Notes under the pieces: model-generated
What the model saw: only the letters and a program-made list of their open reading frames with translations
What the model was told of the DNA's origin: nothing
The model's database searches: none
DNA from: Micromonospora pallida
GTDB taxonomy: Bacteria > Actinomycetota > Actinomycetes > Mycobacteriales > Micromonosporaceae
Assembly: GCF_900090325.1 (NCBI RefSeq)
Contig: NZ_FMHW01000002.1
Coordinates: 5,519,001 to 5,583,000 of the forward strand
Length of the DNA: 64,000 bases
Direction: 5' to 3'
Made by a program: the position numbers and the translations under genes
Part shown: positions 33,651 to 40,878 of the stretch, one piece after another
Position numbering within the stretch: position 1 is the stretch's first letter
Layout of the letters: the number at the start of each line of letters is the position of its first letter

Positions 33651-33734
33651 CGCGGCCTCCAACAGTCAGGCTCGGGGGTGCTCCCGAGAGACTGCGCCGG
33701 CGCGTACCGGACGCGCTGACGGAGCCGCCGTACC

Positions 33735-33743
33735 TGTGGACAA
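33735..33743 (-). promoter_or_regulatory. DnaA box
   Basis: Perfect match on the minus strand to the actinobacterial DnaA box TTGTCCACA. A second copy is 19 bp away. They lie in the divergent region between ssd and the VHL-like gene. Confidence 0.6.
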
Positions 33744-33753
33744 CCGGAGCGCC

Positions 33754-33762
33754 TGTGGACAA
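33754..33762 (-). promoter_or_regulatory. DnaA box
   Basis: Second perfect TTGTCCACA (minus strand), same orientation as the one at 33735, within a short direct repeat CCTGTGGACAAC. Confidence 0.6.
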
Positions 33763-33935
33763 CGCCCGCCACGGCAGTCGATCTGCTATGGGGAACGGTG
33801 TCCGCGCAGCCCGCGCCCGTGATCGCGACTGACCGCCCCGACGGGGGTCTATTGACGCGCGCAAAAATTCATTACGGATAATCGTGGATCCGTGCCGCCC
33901 CATCCGGGCAGCACCCGGAGCGGAGATCATCATCC

Positions 33936-34580
33936 ATGACTCGTGCAGCAGGGTCCGGGCCGGAGGACGAGGGCCGACGACGGCCCCGTCTGGCCTGGTG
34001 GGCGTACACGTTGGTCGCGCTCGTGGTCGGCGGGCTGACCGTCGCGGTGGTCTGGGCGCTCGACACCGCCGTCACGCCCGTACGCCGGCCGGCGGCCGAG
34101 CCGTCGGTGGCGGCGATCCCGCTGCCCACCTTCGTGGACACGACGCCGAAAGCGGCACCCGGGCGGACCGCGGCGAAGACCTCCGCCACCGCGTCCCCCT
34201 CCCCGTCACCGACCGCCGCGACCCCGTCCCCCGACCCGAGCGCCTCCACCGGGGACCGGCCCGAACCCTCCCCGACCCGGTCCGCCTCGCCGGGCGTCGT
34301 GGAGTTGACCCCGCTCCCCGCCGAGCAGGAACGTGACCTGCACTCGGTGAACGGTGGGGCGGACACCACCGTCGAGTTCGTCAACCAGCGGGACGGACAC
34401 GTGATCGTGTACTGGCTGAACCACTGGGGTTACCGGGTGCGCATCGAGCGGCTGTCACCGGGTGAGTCCCACCGGGAGGACACCAACGTCGGGTATCCCT
34501 TCGTGGTCACCGACGGCAGCGGCCGGGCGCTGGCCGTCTTCCAGCCGGTAGCGTCGCCGGCCCGGGCCGTCATCCGGTAG
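33936..34580 (+). CDS. Membrane-anchored VHL beta-domain-like protein
   Basis: A 214-residue protein: a short basic cytoplasmic segment, one membrane helix (WWAYTLVALVVGGLTVAVVW, about 21-40), a Pro/Ser/Thr/Ala-rich linker (about 50-130), and a C-terminal domain. That domain (LHSVNGGADTTVEFVNQRDG, HVIVYWLNHWGYRVRIERLS, YPFVVTDGSGRALAVFQP) aligns with the human VHL beta domain, where LRSVN, an IFCNRS-like strand and VWLN occur in the same order. The topology puts it outside the cell. Bacterial VHL-beta-like domains are known but their function is not. Divergent from the Tad operon, so a surface role is possible. Confidence 0.78.
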   Translation: MTRAAGSGPEDEGRRRPRLAWWAYTLVALVVGGLTVAVVWALDTAVTPVRRPAAEPSVAAIPLPTFVDTTPKAAPGRTAAKTSATASPSPSPTAATPSPDPSASTGDRPEPSPTRSASPGVVELTPLPAEQERDLHSVNGGADTTVEFVNQRDGHVIVYWLNHWGYRVRIERLSPGESHREDTNVGYPFVVTDGSGRALAVFQPVASPARAVIR

Positions 34581-34682
34581 CACGCCGGACGACGACCACA
34601 CGCCGCGTCCGGGCGCGGCCCGGCGAGCACCCGCGTCCGGCCGCTCCCCCGTCACCGTGGACGGCCCGGGCCGAGGGGTCGC

Positions 34683-35516
34683 TCACCCCTCGCCCAGGAC
34701 CTCACGCAGCCGGACGGCGAACCGCTCCGGGGCGTCGACGAAGCCGATGTGGTCGCCGGGGAACATGGTCGGCGCGAGGCCCAGGCCGGCGGCGAGCGCC
34801 CGGGACGTACGGTCGCAGAGCTGACCGGTGGACTCCTCACCGATGCCGACCACGATCCGGGTCGCCGAGGCGCGCAGGGCGGCCAGGTCGGGCTGCCAGC
34901 GGGTAGTCGGGATCAGCATGTGCGCGTACTGGAAGTGCTCGTCCGCCACCGCCTGCGGGTCGCGTTCCCCGCCGAACATCGCCTCGGTCACCTCCTCGGG
35001 CAGTTGGATGTTCGCCACCGCCAGGAACTGCCGCCACGCGCCGACCGGGTCACCGGCCAGGTACGTGGCGACCATCTCCTCGGTACGGGCCCGCAACTCC
35101 TCCCGGTCGTCGAGCAGTTCGTCGAGCGGCGGCTCGTGGGCGATCACGGTGTGCACCTGGCCGGGGTGGGCCTGCGCGAACGCCAGCGCGCTGACCGCGC
35201 CGCCGCTGGAGCCGAGGACCACGGCCGGCCCGGCGTCGAGGTGGGCCACCAGCCGGGAGAGGTCGTCGGCGCGCATCTCCGGGGTCGAGTCCCGGTCCGG
35301 GTCGTCGACCCTGCTGCGGTGGATGCCCCGGGGATCGGTGGTGAGCACGGTGTGGTCGACGGCGAGCAGGTCCGCCAGGGGTACGAACGCGGCGGCGTCC
35401 ATCGGCGCGCCGACCAGCACCACCAGCGGGCCCTGTCCGCGTACCTCGTAGTGGAGGGTGGCGTCGGCGACCCGCAGGGTCCCGACGGTGGCGGAAGTGG
35501 TCGCAGTGGGGCTCAT
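34683..35516 (-). CDS. Alpha/beta hydrolase
   Basis: A 277-residue hydrolase. After VADATLHYEVRGQGPLVVLV come the nucleophile elbow VVLGSSGGAVSALAFA (G-S-S-G-G) and the catalytic His in FPGDHIGFVDAPERF near the C-terminus. The ATG at 35516 has a GGAGG site. It is divergent from an ECF sigma factor gene 73 bp away and may be part of its response. Substrate unknown. Confidence 0.85.
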   Translation of the reverse strand: MSPTATTSATVGTLRVADATLHYEVRGQGPLVVLVGAPMDAAAFVPLADLLAVDHTVLTTDPRGIHRSRVDDPDRDSTPEMRADDLSRLVAHLDAGPAVVLGSSGGAVSALAFAQAHPGQVHTVIAHEPPLDELLDDREELRARTEEMVATYLAGDPVGAWRQFLAVANIQLPEEVTEAMFGGERDPQAVADEHFQYAHMLIPTTRWQPDLAALRASATRIVVGIGEESTGQLCDRTSRALAAGLGLAPTMFPGDHIGFVDAPERFAVRLREVLGEG

Positions 35517-35589
35517 CAGGTCCTCCGTGGTACGGGATGAATCGTTCGGTCGAAGAGGTGACTCCCGCTGTCGGGCAGAATCGTCGCTC

Positions 35590-36642
35590 GTGGGGGACAT
35601 TTTTCGGACGGTCCCGAGCCGGCCCACGGAGGTGGCGGCCGACTCGGTCCTGGACCGGGCCCGGACCGGCGACGACGAGGCGTTCAACCACCTCGTGGCA
35701 CCCCTACGCCGGGAGTTGCACGCCCACTGCTACCGGATGCTCGGTTCGACCCACGACGCCGACGACGCACTCCAGGACGCCCTGCTGCGCGCCTGGCGGG
35801 GGCTGCCGCGCTTCGAGGGGCGCAGCTCACTGCGCTCGTGGCTGTACTCGGTGGCGACCCGGGTCTGCCTGGACACGGTGGCGGCCCGGGGGCGGCGCGC
35901 CCTGCCGGTGGACCTCGGCCCGGCCAGTGACAGTGCCGTGGTCGGTGACGCGCCGCTGGACGGGATCGCCTGGCTGGGGCCGTACCCGGATCGGGATCTG
36001 GCGGACGGCCCGGCGCACCCGGACGCACGCTGTGAGCAGCGGGAGGCCGTCGAACTCGCGTTCGTCGCCGCCCTCCAGCACCTGCCGGGCAACCAGCGGG
36101 CGGCGCTGCTGCTCTTCGAGGTGCTCGGCTTCTCGGCCGCCGAGATCGCCACCATGATGAACACCTCGACCACGTCGGTGAACTCGGCGCTGGCCCGCGC
36201 CCGCCGGCTCGTCGCGGACCGGGTCGGCCCGGCCAGCCAGCAGCACACGCTGCGCAAAATCGGTGACGCGCGGCTGCGGCAGATCGTCGACGGGTACGCC
36301 ACGGCGCTGGAGAACGCCGACGCGGACGCCCTGGTGGCGCTGCTGACCGAGGACGTCACCTGGTCCATGCCGCCGCTGCCCGCCTGGTACACCGGGCGCC
36401 GGGCGGTCACCGACTTCGCGGTACGGGTGCCGCTGAGCACGTGCGGGACGTGGCGCCACCTGCCCACGCACGCCAACGGGCAGCCCGCCGTGGCCAGCTA
36501 CCTCGACCCCGACGGCAGCGGTACGCACCGCGCCTGGTCGATCGACGTGCTGACGCTGCGTGGCGACCGCGTCGCGGCGATCACCTCGTTCCTGGACCCC
36601 GAGGTCTTCGGCCACTTCGGCCTCCCGGCCAGCCTCCCCTGA
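35590..36642 (+). CDS. ECF sigma factor with C-terminal SnoaL/NTF2-like domain
   Basis: A 350-residue sigma-70 family factor. Region 2 has VAPLRRELHAHCYRMLGSTH, DADDALQDALLRAWRGLPRF and LRSWLYSVATRVCLD; region 4 has QHLPGNQRAALLLFEVLGFS, AAEIATMMNTSTTSVNSALA. A C-terminal domain of about 120 residues (IVDGYATALENADADALVAL, LLTEDVTWSMPPLPAWYTGR) is SnoaL-like, the regulatory extension of SigG/SigJ-type ECF factors, which use it in place of an anti-sigma factor. Start uncertain: GTG at 35590 or 35632. The divergent hydrolase is the likely target. Confidence 0.88.
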   Translation: MGDIFRTVPSRPTEVAADSVLDRARTGDDEAFNHLVAPLRRELHAHCYRMLGSTHDADDALQDALLRAWRGLPRFEGRSSLRSWLYSVATRVCLDTVAARGRRALPVDLGPASDSAVVGDAPLDGIAWLGPYPDRDLADGPAHPDARCEQREAVELAFVAALQHLPGNQRAALLLFEVLGFSAAEIATMMNTSTTSVNSALARARRLVADRVGPASQQHTLRKIGDARLRQIVDGYATALENADADALVALLTEDVTWSMPPLPAWYTGRRAVTDFAVRVPLSTCGTWRHLPTHANGQPAVASYLDPDGSGTHRAWSIDVLTLRGDRVAAITSFLDPEVFGHFGLPASLP

Positions 36643-36657
36643 CCCGGGCCTCCGCGG

Positions 36658-36936
36658 CTACTCCGCCAGGTACCCCGTAGCGGGGTCGATGTCGGCGAGG
36701 AAGTCACGGATGTGGCGCTCCATCTCGGCACGGCTCATCGCGGGCTCGGCAGGCCCGGAGAGCGCGAAGCCGTACTCGTGCGGCCCGGTGAGCCAGTCGA
36801 AGTCGTACGTGCCGGGCGCGCCGGCCCGGGTACGGACGCGAAACTCCTGCCCGTCGACCGTCAGCGTCACCGGGTCGCCCTGATATCTGGTACGCAGGTG
36901 CTCGGGCACGAGACCCGGCTCCGGTTCGCTCGACAC
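36658..36936 (-). CDS. Small hypothetical protein
   Basis: A 92-residue acidic protein, PEHLRTRYQGDPVTLTVDGQ then RTRAGAPGTYDFDWLTGPHE and a C-terminal helix RAEMERHIRDFLADIDPATG. GTG 36936 follows GAGAGGAG at a good spacing; the overlapping ATG at 36940 opens a different frame without homology. No domain is recognised. Convergent with the sigma factor gene, 15 bp away. Confidence 0.7.
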   Translation of the reverse strand: MSSEPEPGLVPEHLRTRYQGDPVTLTVDGQEFRVRTRAGAPGTYDFDWLTGPHEYGFALSGPAEPAMSRAEMERHIRDFLADIDPATGYLAE

Positions 36937-37103
36937 TCATGCTCCTCTCCCGGGCCGACCAGAGGGCGACCCTCGTCGGAAAGTCAACCTGAAGTAGCAA
37001 CGAGCGTGACATGCCACCCTTGCCCCATGTCGGCCGCTGTGTCGGGCACGAAGCGGGGCTGCCGGCGCTCTGTCGCGCCGGCCGGCTGCCATGATCGGGA
37101 GCC

Positions 37104-37577
37104 ATGCGGGTTCGTCAGTACGTGTACTTCTCGTTGCAGTCGGATCAGATGCCGGCGGACGAGATGGCGGCGCGATTGGACATGGAGGCAGACGAAGCCA
37201 AGGTCAAGGCCAGCAGGAGAGCGAATCCTCCGGTGCCGCGTTGTCACGCGTGGAAGGTTGTTTGCCGTGATGACGGCCTGACGGTAGATGAGCAGATCGA
37301 TCAGGTAATAGGTCGACTCCAGCCGATCACCGATCGAATCGCGGCGCTCGCCCGGGAGATCGACGCGTCGGAGGGGGAATGGCCTGCCGCAACGCTCCAA
37401 GTGGTGCGCTACTTCGGTGACGAAGACAGCGAAGAAGAGAATCCGCAGCCGGATGACACTGACCTGGTCCGTCTACCCAGCCAGCATCAGCTTCTCGGCT
37501 GGCACCTCGACCGCCGTGTCCTGGAGTTCCTTCAGAACACGGGAGCCGAGCTGGACGTAGACGAGTACGGATACTAG
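37104..37577 (+). CDS. DUF4279 domain protein
   Basis: A 157-residue protein, MRVRQYVYFSLQSDQMPADE then RLDMEADEAKVKASRRANPP and CHAWKVVCRDDGLTVDEQID, the DUF4279 signature, ending with LLGWHLDRRVLEFLQNTGA. DUF4279 proteins are small, widespread and unassigned; some sit in toxin-immunity regions. Codon use here is visibly less GC-extreme than in neighbouring core genes, suggesting later acquisition. Confidence 0.82.
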   Translation: MRVRQYVYFSLQSDQMPADEMAARLDMEADEAKVKASRRANPPVPRCHAWKVVCRDDGLTVDEQIDQVIGRLQPITDRIAALAREIDASEGEWPAATLQVVRYFGDEDSEEENPQPDDTDLVRLPSQHQLLGWHLDRRVLEFLQNTGAELDVDEYGY

Positions 37578-37688
37578 CGGGACGCGGCCCAGACATGCTT
37601 GACGTTGCAACAATGTACGGCCCGGCTCCGCTGTCTCGGCGACGTAATCATGGTGACGGTCCTTCGATGGGCGGCAAGGATGGCGCTC

Positions 37689-38459
37689 ATGGATGGTATG
37701 GATCACCAGCATCGACCCGTCGCGCTGGTTACCGGTGCCGGCCGCAGCGCCGGCATTGCCGCGTCAGTGGTGCTGAAGTTGGCTCAGACCGGGTGGGATG
37801 TCGGGTTCACCTACTGGACTCCGTACGACGCGAAGATGCCCTGGGGAGCAGATCCCGAGGCCGTGACGCAACTCAGCGACCAGGCCGGCGAACACGGGGC
37901 CAGAACTGTGGCCATCCAGGTGGACCTCAGTGACCCCCACACCACAAGTGCAGTCTTCGAGACGGTTGAGCACGAGTTGGGTCAGGTCACCGCACTGATC
38001 CTCGCTCACTGCGAGAGTGTCGACTCGGGCCTCGTCGACACCAGCCTCGAAAGCTTCGACCTGCACTTCGCGGTCAACACCCGGGCGAGCTGGCTTCTGA
38101 TTCGCGAGTACGCCCAACGGTTCCAAGGGCCCCACGGCACCGGACGCATCATCAGCCTGACGAGTGACGCCACCGTCGGGAACCTTCCCTACGGAGCGAG
38201 CAAGGGTGCCCTGGATCGGATCACCCTGGCCGCTGCCCAGGAACTGGCCCATCTCGGCGTGACCGCCAACGCCATCAATCCAGGTCCAACCGATACCGGC
38301 TGGATGACCGCAGAGATCAAGGCGGCGGCCCTGCAGGCCACGCCGCTCGGGCGACTCGGGCGCCCACAGGACTGCGCAAACCTCGTCGCGTTCCTGTGCT
38401 CACCCGATGGAGGCTGGATCAACGGCCAACTCCTGCACAGCGACGGCGGCATCTCCTGA
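37689..38459 (+). CDS. SDR family oxidoreductase
   Basis: A 256-residue short-chain dehydrogenase/reductase. VALVTGAGRSAGIAAS is the Rossmann T-G-x3-G-x-G variant, Ser-Asp in IISLTSDATVGN and the Y-x3-K pair in LPYGASKGALDR complete the active site, and VTANAINPGPTDTGW is the usual C-terminal substrate loop; it ends WINGQLLHSDGGIS, as in FabG-like enzymes. The NNAG motif is replaced by LAHCESV, which is unusual. Start could be 37689 or 37698. It oxidises or reduces an unknown alcohol/ketone using NAD(P)H. Confidence 0.85.
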   Translation: MDGMDHQHRPVALVTGAGRSAGIAASVVLKLAQTGWDVGFTYWTPYDAKMPWGADPEAVTQLSDQAGEHGARTVAIQVDLSDPHTTSAVFETVEHELGQVTALILAHCESVDSGLVDTSLESFDLHFAVNTRASWLLIREYAQRFQGPHGTGRIISLTSDATVGNLPYGASKGALDRITLAAAQELAHLGVTANAINPGPTDTGWMTAEIKAAALQATPLGRLGRPQDCANLVAFLCSPDGGWINGQLLHSDGGIS

Positions 38460-38769
38460 GCAGCGTTCCGCTTCAACCACGAGAGGCATAGGTGCGCCGG
38501 AGAGCCGGCACGGGGACCAGTGCATGGGAGACTGACTGGCAGGCAGCAGGGTCGTCCGCACGGTAATGGGCGGGACCCGGGGTGCGATCTGGGCCGTCAG
38601 CCCTGCTGCCTCCGACGGAGGCTCGTGACCGTTTCGGTGTGCAGGAATGATCGGTTGTCGGTGAGCTGCACGGCAACAATGTCGAGCTGGCCGAACGGTC
38701 GGTCACTGTCCACGCGTGTCCACCGTCGGACACGCCCGTCGTCACCCGGTGAGTCACCCACCCACCCAC
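38460..38769. other. Intergenic stretch with no supported gene
   Basis: About 310 bp downstream of the SDR gene. Reading frames exist on both strands, but none has a ribosome site or recognisable motif; a minus-strand frame ending LTDNRSFLHTETVTSLRRRQ could be a decayed gene. Confidence 0.4.
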
Positions 38770-38937
38770 TCACGTCGCTGGGAAGGCCCGCGTACACATG
38801 GCTTCGACGTCACACAGCCCTTCATCCTCTTCGTAGACACAGATCGCACAGATGGAGAGGTCTCGACCGTCTGGCCTCGGGTGCACCTGAGGTGCATGCC
38901 CGCACGCGGGCCAGGGCTTACCTTCCTGACTGGTCAT
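38770..38937 (-). CDS. Small Cys-rich hypothetical protein
   Basis: A 55-residue protein from ATG 38937: MTSQEGKPWPACGH, then RPDGRDLSICAICVYEEDEG and LCDVEAMCTRAF. Five or six Cys plus His (CGH...C-x2-C...C...C) suggest a small zinc-binding module; similar short proteins with C-G-H and C-x2-C plus EED occur in actinomycetes (from memory). No clear ribosome site; it might start at 38985 with 16 extra residues. Divergent from the next gene. Confidence 0.45.
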   Translation of the reverse strand: MTSQEGKPWPACGHAPQVHPRPDGRDLSICAICVYEEDEGLCDVEAMCTRAFPAT

Positions 38938-38983
38938 GCTGCGATCGTCGCTAGGGAGTCGGTTACCGCGGGAGGCTGGGAAC

Positions 38984-39517
38984 ATGGATGCGCTCGATGT
39001 CCTGGCAGAGTTCGGCGCAACTGGCCGGGTCGGTCTTCTTCGTCCCGGCGCCCGCCTACGAGGAGTCGCCGCAGCCTACGGGATGCCGTGGGACATCGGG
39101 CGGATCGAAAAACGCCACAGATGGCCGCACCTGTACTCCTACGGTGATGTCGAGTTTGTCTTATGCCGCTGCCGGATCATCACCTCAGTGATGGTCCAGA
39201 CCTGGCGAGGGACGGTCGAGTTGCCGAGCGAAGCACGGCCGGGCGAAGTCATCGTCCTGCCCTCAAGACTGACCTTCGTTCAGGTGGCCGACGCCCTGGC
39301 CGCCGCAGGCTGTCGGTGGGAGCCGCTCAGGCCGATCGAGGGACAGTGCTGGCTGCGTACCCTGCCTCAACGCGTCGACTTCACCTTCGTCACTGACGAT
39401 GGACCCGATCCCGTGCTGCACGGTGCAGGCACTTGGGCCCACGATCACGACTGCGTGCCTGCGGCAGCCGCCGAGGCCGCCTTCGCCGATGACTTCCCAC
39501 CCGAGCAGGCCGACTGA
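38984..39517 (+). CDS. Hypothetical protein
   Basis: A 177-residue protein: MDALDVLAEFGATGRVGLLR, then GVAAAYGMPWDIGRIEKRHR, YSYGDVEFVLCRCRIITSVM and RLTFVQVADALAAAGCRWEP. The alternating beta/alpha pattern and acidic C-terminus resemble SMI1/SUKH-like or other small immunity-type proteins, but no family can be claimed. GGGAGG precedes the ATG at 38984. Lies in the less GC-extreme stretch with DUF4279 and SDR genes. Confidence 0.65.
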   Translation: MDALDVLAEFGATGRVGLLRPGARLRGVAAAYGMPWDIGRIEKRHRWPHLYSYGDVEFVLCRCRIITSVMVQTWRGTVELPSEARPGEVIVLPSRLTFVQVADALAAAGCRWEPLRPIEGQCWLRTLPQRVDFTFVTDDGPDPVLHGAGTWAHDHDCVPAAAAEAAFADDFPPEQAD

Positions 39518-39601
39518 CCACCGTCTCTGCTCCCGGCTGTGCCGCCCCGGCATTGGGCGATCGTCTCGACGGCCGCCGGCGCGGGCCAAACCGGGAATAG
39601 G

Positions 39602-39701
39602 GACGACCCCCGTCGGGGGAGACGGGGGTCGTCGGGGAGTTCGGCTCCGGGGGGGATTGAGCCGAACCCGCTCAGCGGTTACGGGGGGTGCAACCGCCGA
39701 G
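39602..39701. other. Three consecutive hairpins with G-run loops (possible structured RNA)
   Basis: Three stem-loops follow each other: 39602-39633 (13-bp perfect stem, loop GGGGGA), 39639-39667 (nine-bp stem GTTCGGCTC/GAGCCGAAC, loop with GGGGGGG), and 39671-39701 (six-bp inner stem GCGGTT/AACCGC with CTC/GAG outside, loop ACGGGGGGTGC). They lie between the hypothetical gene ending at 39517 and the HAD gene starting at 39925. The first may be a terminator; the set may be a non-coding RNA. Confidence 0.5.
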
Positions 39702-39924
39702 GTCCGGGGTTTGTACAGATGTGAAAAGTCGTCGTAAGTACAAGCATGCCGTAGCAGACCTGCTCACGTCGAGTGGCGTAACGTCCACTCCCTGCGAATT
39801 TCCAACCCGCGCATGTGACCGTCGTCACAATCGCCCCGAGTGGCGGGGCGTGTTCGCAGGTGAGTGGCCTTGATCGCCCCCGGGTAGCCGCCGACCCTAG
39901 ACCATCGGACTAGACTTTCGCGCC
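39702..39924. other. Promoter region of the HAD hydrolase gene
   Basis: About 220 bp, relatively AT-rich, with an inverted repeat TTGTAC/GTACAA and a small stem GAGTGG/CCACTC near 39770-39790. No gene seen. Presumably holds the HAD gene promoter. Confidence 0.4.
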
Positions 39925-40728
39925 GTGGGCCGAGGTGCCGCTTTCTTCGATCTGGACAAGACCGTCATCGCCAAGTCGAGCGCCCTGGCGTTCGGCCGGC
40001 CGTTCTACCGGGACGGCCTGATCACTCGACGGGACGTTGTCAAGTCCGCGTACGCCCAGCTCATGTTCCGGCTGGGCGGCACGGACGAGCAGACCATGGC
40101 CCGCACCCGGGACTACCTGGCCACCCTCTGCAAGGGCTGGCAGGTGGAACAGGTCCGCCAGATCGTCGCGGAGACCCTCCACGAGCTGATCAACCCCTAC
40201 GTGTACGCCGAGGCCGCCGCCCTCATCGAGGAACACCAGGCCGCCGGCCGGGACGTCGTCCTGGTCTCCGCCTCCGGCGAGGAGATGGTCCGCCCGATCG
40301 GCGAACTGCTCGGCATCACCGACGTCATCGCCACCCGGATGGCGGTGCAGGACGGCCGGTACAGCGGCGAGGTGGAGTTCTACGCGGCCGGCCCGAGCAA
40401 GGTCGAGGCGGTCGGCGAGTTGGCGACCGAACGGGGCTACGACCTGACCGAGTGCTACGCGTACTCCGACTCGTACAGCGACCGACCGCTGCTGGAGTGC
40501 GTCGGTCACCCCACCGTGGTGAACCCGGACCGACAGTTGCGCCGCCTGGCCACCGAGAACTCCTGGCCGGTGCTGGAGTTCCGGCACCCGATCCCGCTGG
40601 GCCGCCGCCTCCGGGAGCGCCCGGCCGTGCCGGTGGCCGCCGCCGCGCTCGGTGTCGGCGTCGGGGTCGCCATTGGCATCGCCTGGTACGGCCGGCACCG
40701 CCGCACTCGGATCGCCCCGGTCGCCTGA
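39925..40728 (+). CDS. HAD-IB family hydrolase (SerB-like)
   Basis: A 267-residue phosphatase. Motif I is FFDLDKTVIAKSS (about 7-19; nucleophile in DLDKT), motif II VLVSASGEEM, motif III/IV SKVEAVGELA and CYAYSDSYSDRPLLE. A C-terminal hydrophobic segment (VPVAAAALGVGVGVAIGIAW) followed by RHRRTR suggests membrane anchoring. The same family lies next to the Tad/Ssd genes in mycobacteria (Rv3661) and streptomycetes. Probable phosphomonoesterase; substrate unknown. GTG start; terminator at 40752. Confidence 0.87.
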   Translation: MGRGAAFFDLDKTVIAKSSALAFGRPFYRDGLITRRDVVKSAYAQLMFRLGGTDEQTMARTRDYLATLCKGWQVEQVRQIVAETLHELINPYVYAEAAALIEEHQAAGRDVVLVSASGEEMVRPIGELLGITDVIATRMAVQDGRYSGEVEFYAAGPSKVEAVGELATERGYDLTECYAYSDSYSDRPLLECVGHPTVVNPDRQLRRLATENSWPVLEFRHPIPLGRRLRERPAVPVAAAALGVGVGVAIGIAWYGRHRRTRIAPVA

Positions 40729-40751
40729 CCGACCACCCACCTCCGCACTCC

Positions 40752-40786
40752 CGAAGCCCGGTACGGAAGAGCCGTACCGGGCTTCG
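40752..40786 (+). terminator. Terminator of the HAD gene
   Basis: Perfect 15-bp stem (40752-40766 with 40772-40786), five-base loop AAGAG, 24 bp after the stop codon. Confidence 0.85.
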
Positions 40787-40810
40787 TCGTGTCACGGACT
40801 CCCACCCCTC

Positions 40811-40826
40811 TTGAGCGACTGCTCAA
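40811..40826. promoter_or_regulatory. TetR operator, distal copy
   Basis: TTGAGC-GACT-GCTCAA, an inverted repeat sharing the TTGAGCG/GCTCAA half-sites of the larger palindrome at 40836-40869. Confidence 0.65.
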
Positions 40827-40835
40827 ATTCCCCTA

Positions 40836-40869
40836 CCCTCGGTTTTGAGCGAGCGCTCAAAACCGAGGG
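40836..40869. promoter_or_regulatory. TetR operator, proximal 34-bp palindrome
   Basis: Two perfect 16-bp arms around AG (core TTTTGAGCG-AG-CGCTCAAAA). It ends nine bases before the ATG at 40879 and should overlap the promoter or leader of the operon whose third gene is TetR. Confidence 0.75.
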
Positions 40870-40878
40870 GGCGGGTCA

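Noticed and set aside
38473..38797. Minus-strand frames of 98 and 66 codons after the SDR gene
   Set aside because: No ribosome site, no conserved motif. One ends LTDNRSFLHTETVTSLRRRQ, which looks protein-like, but the evidence is too weak for a call.
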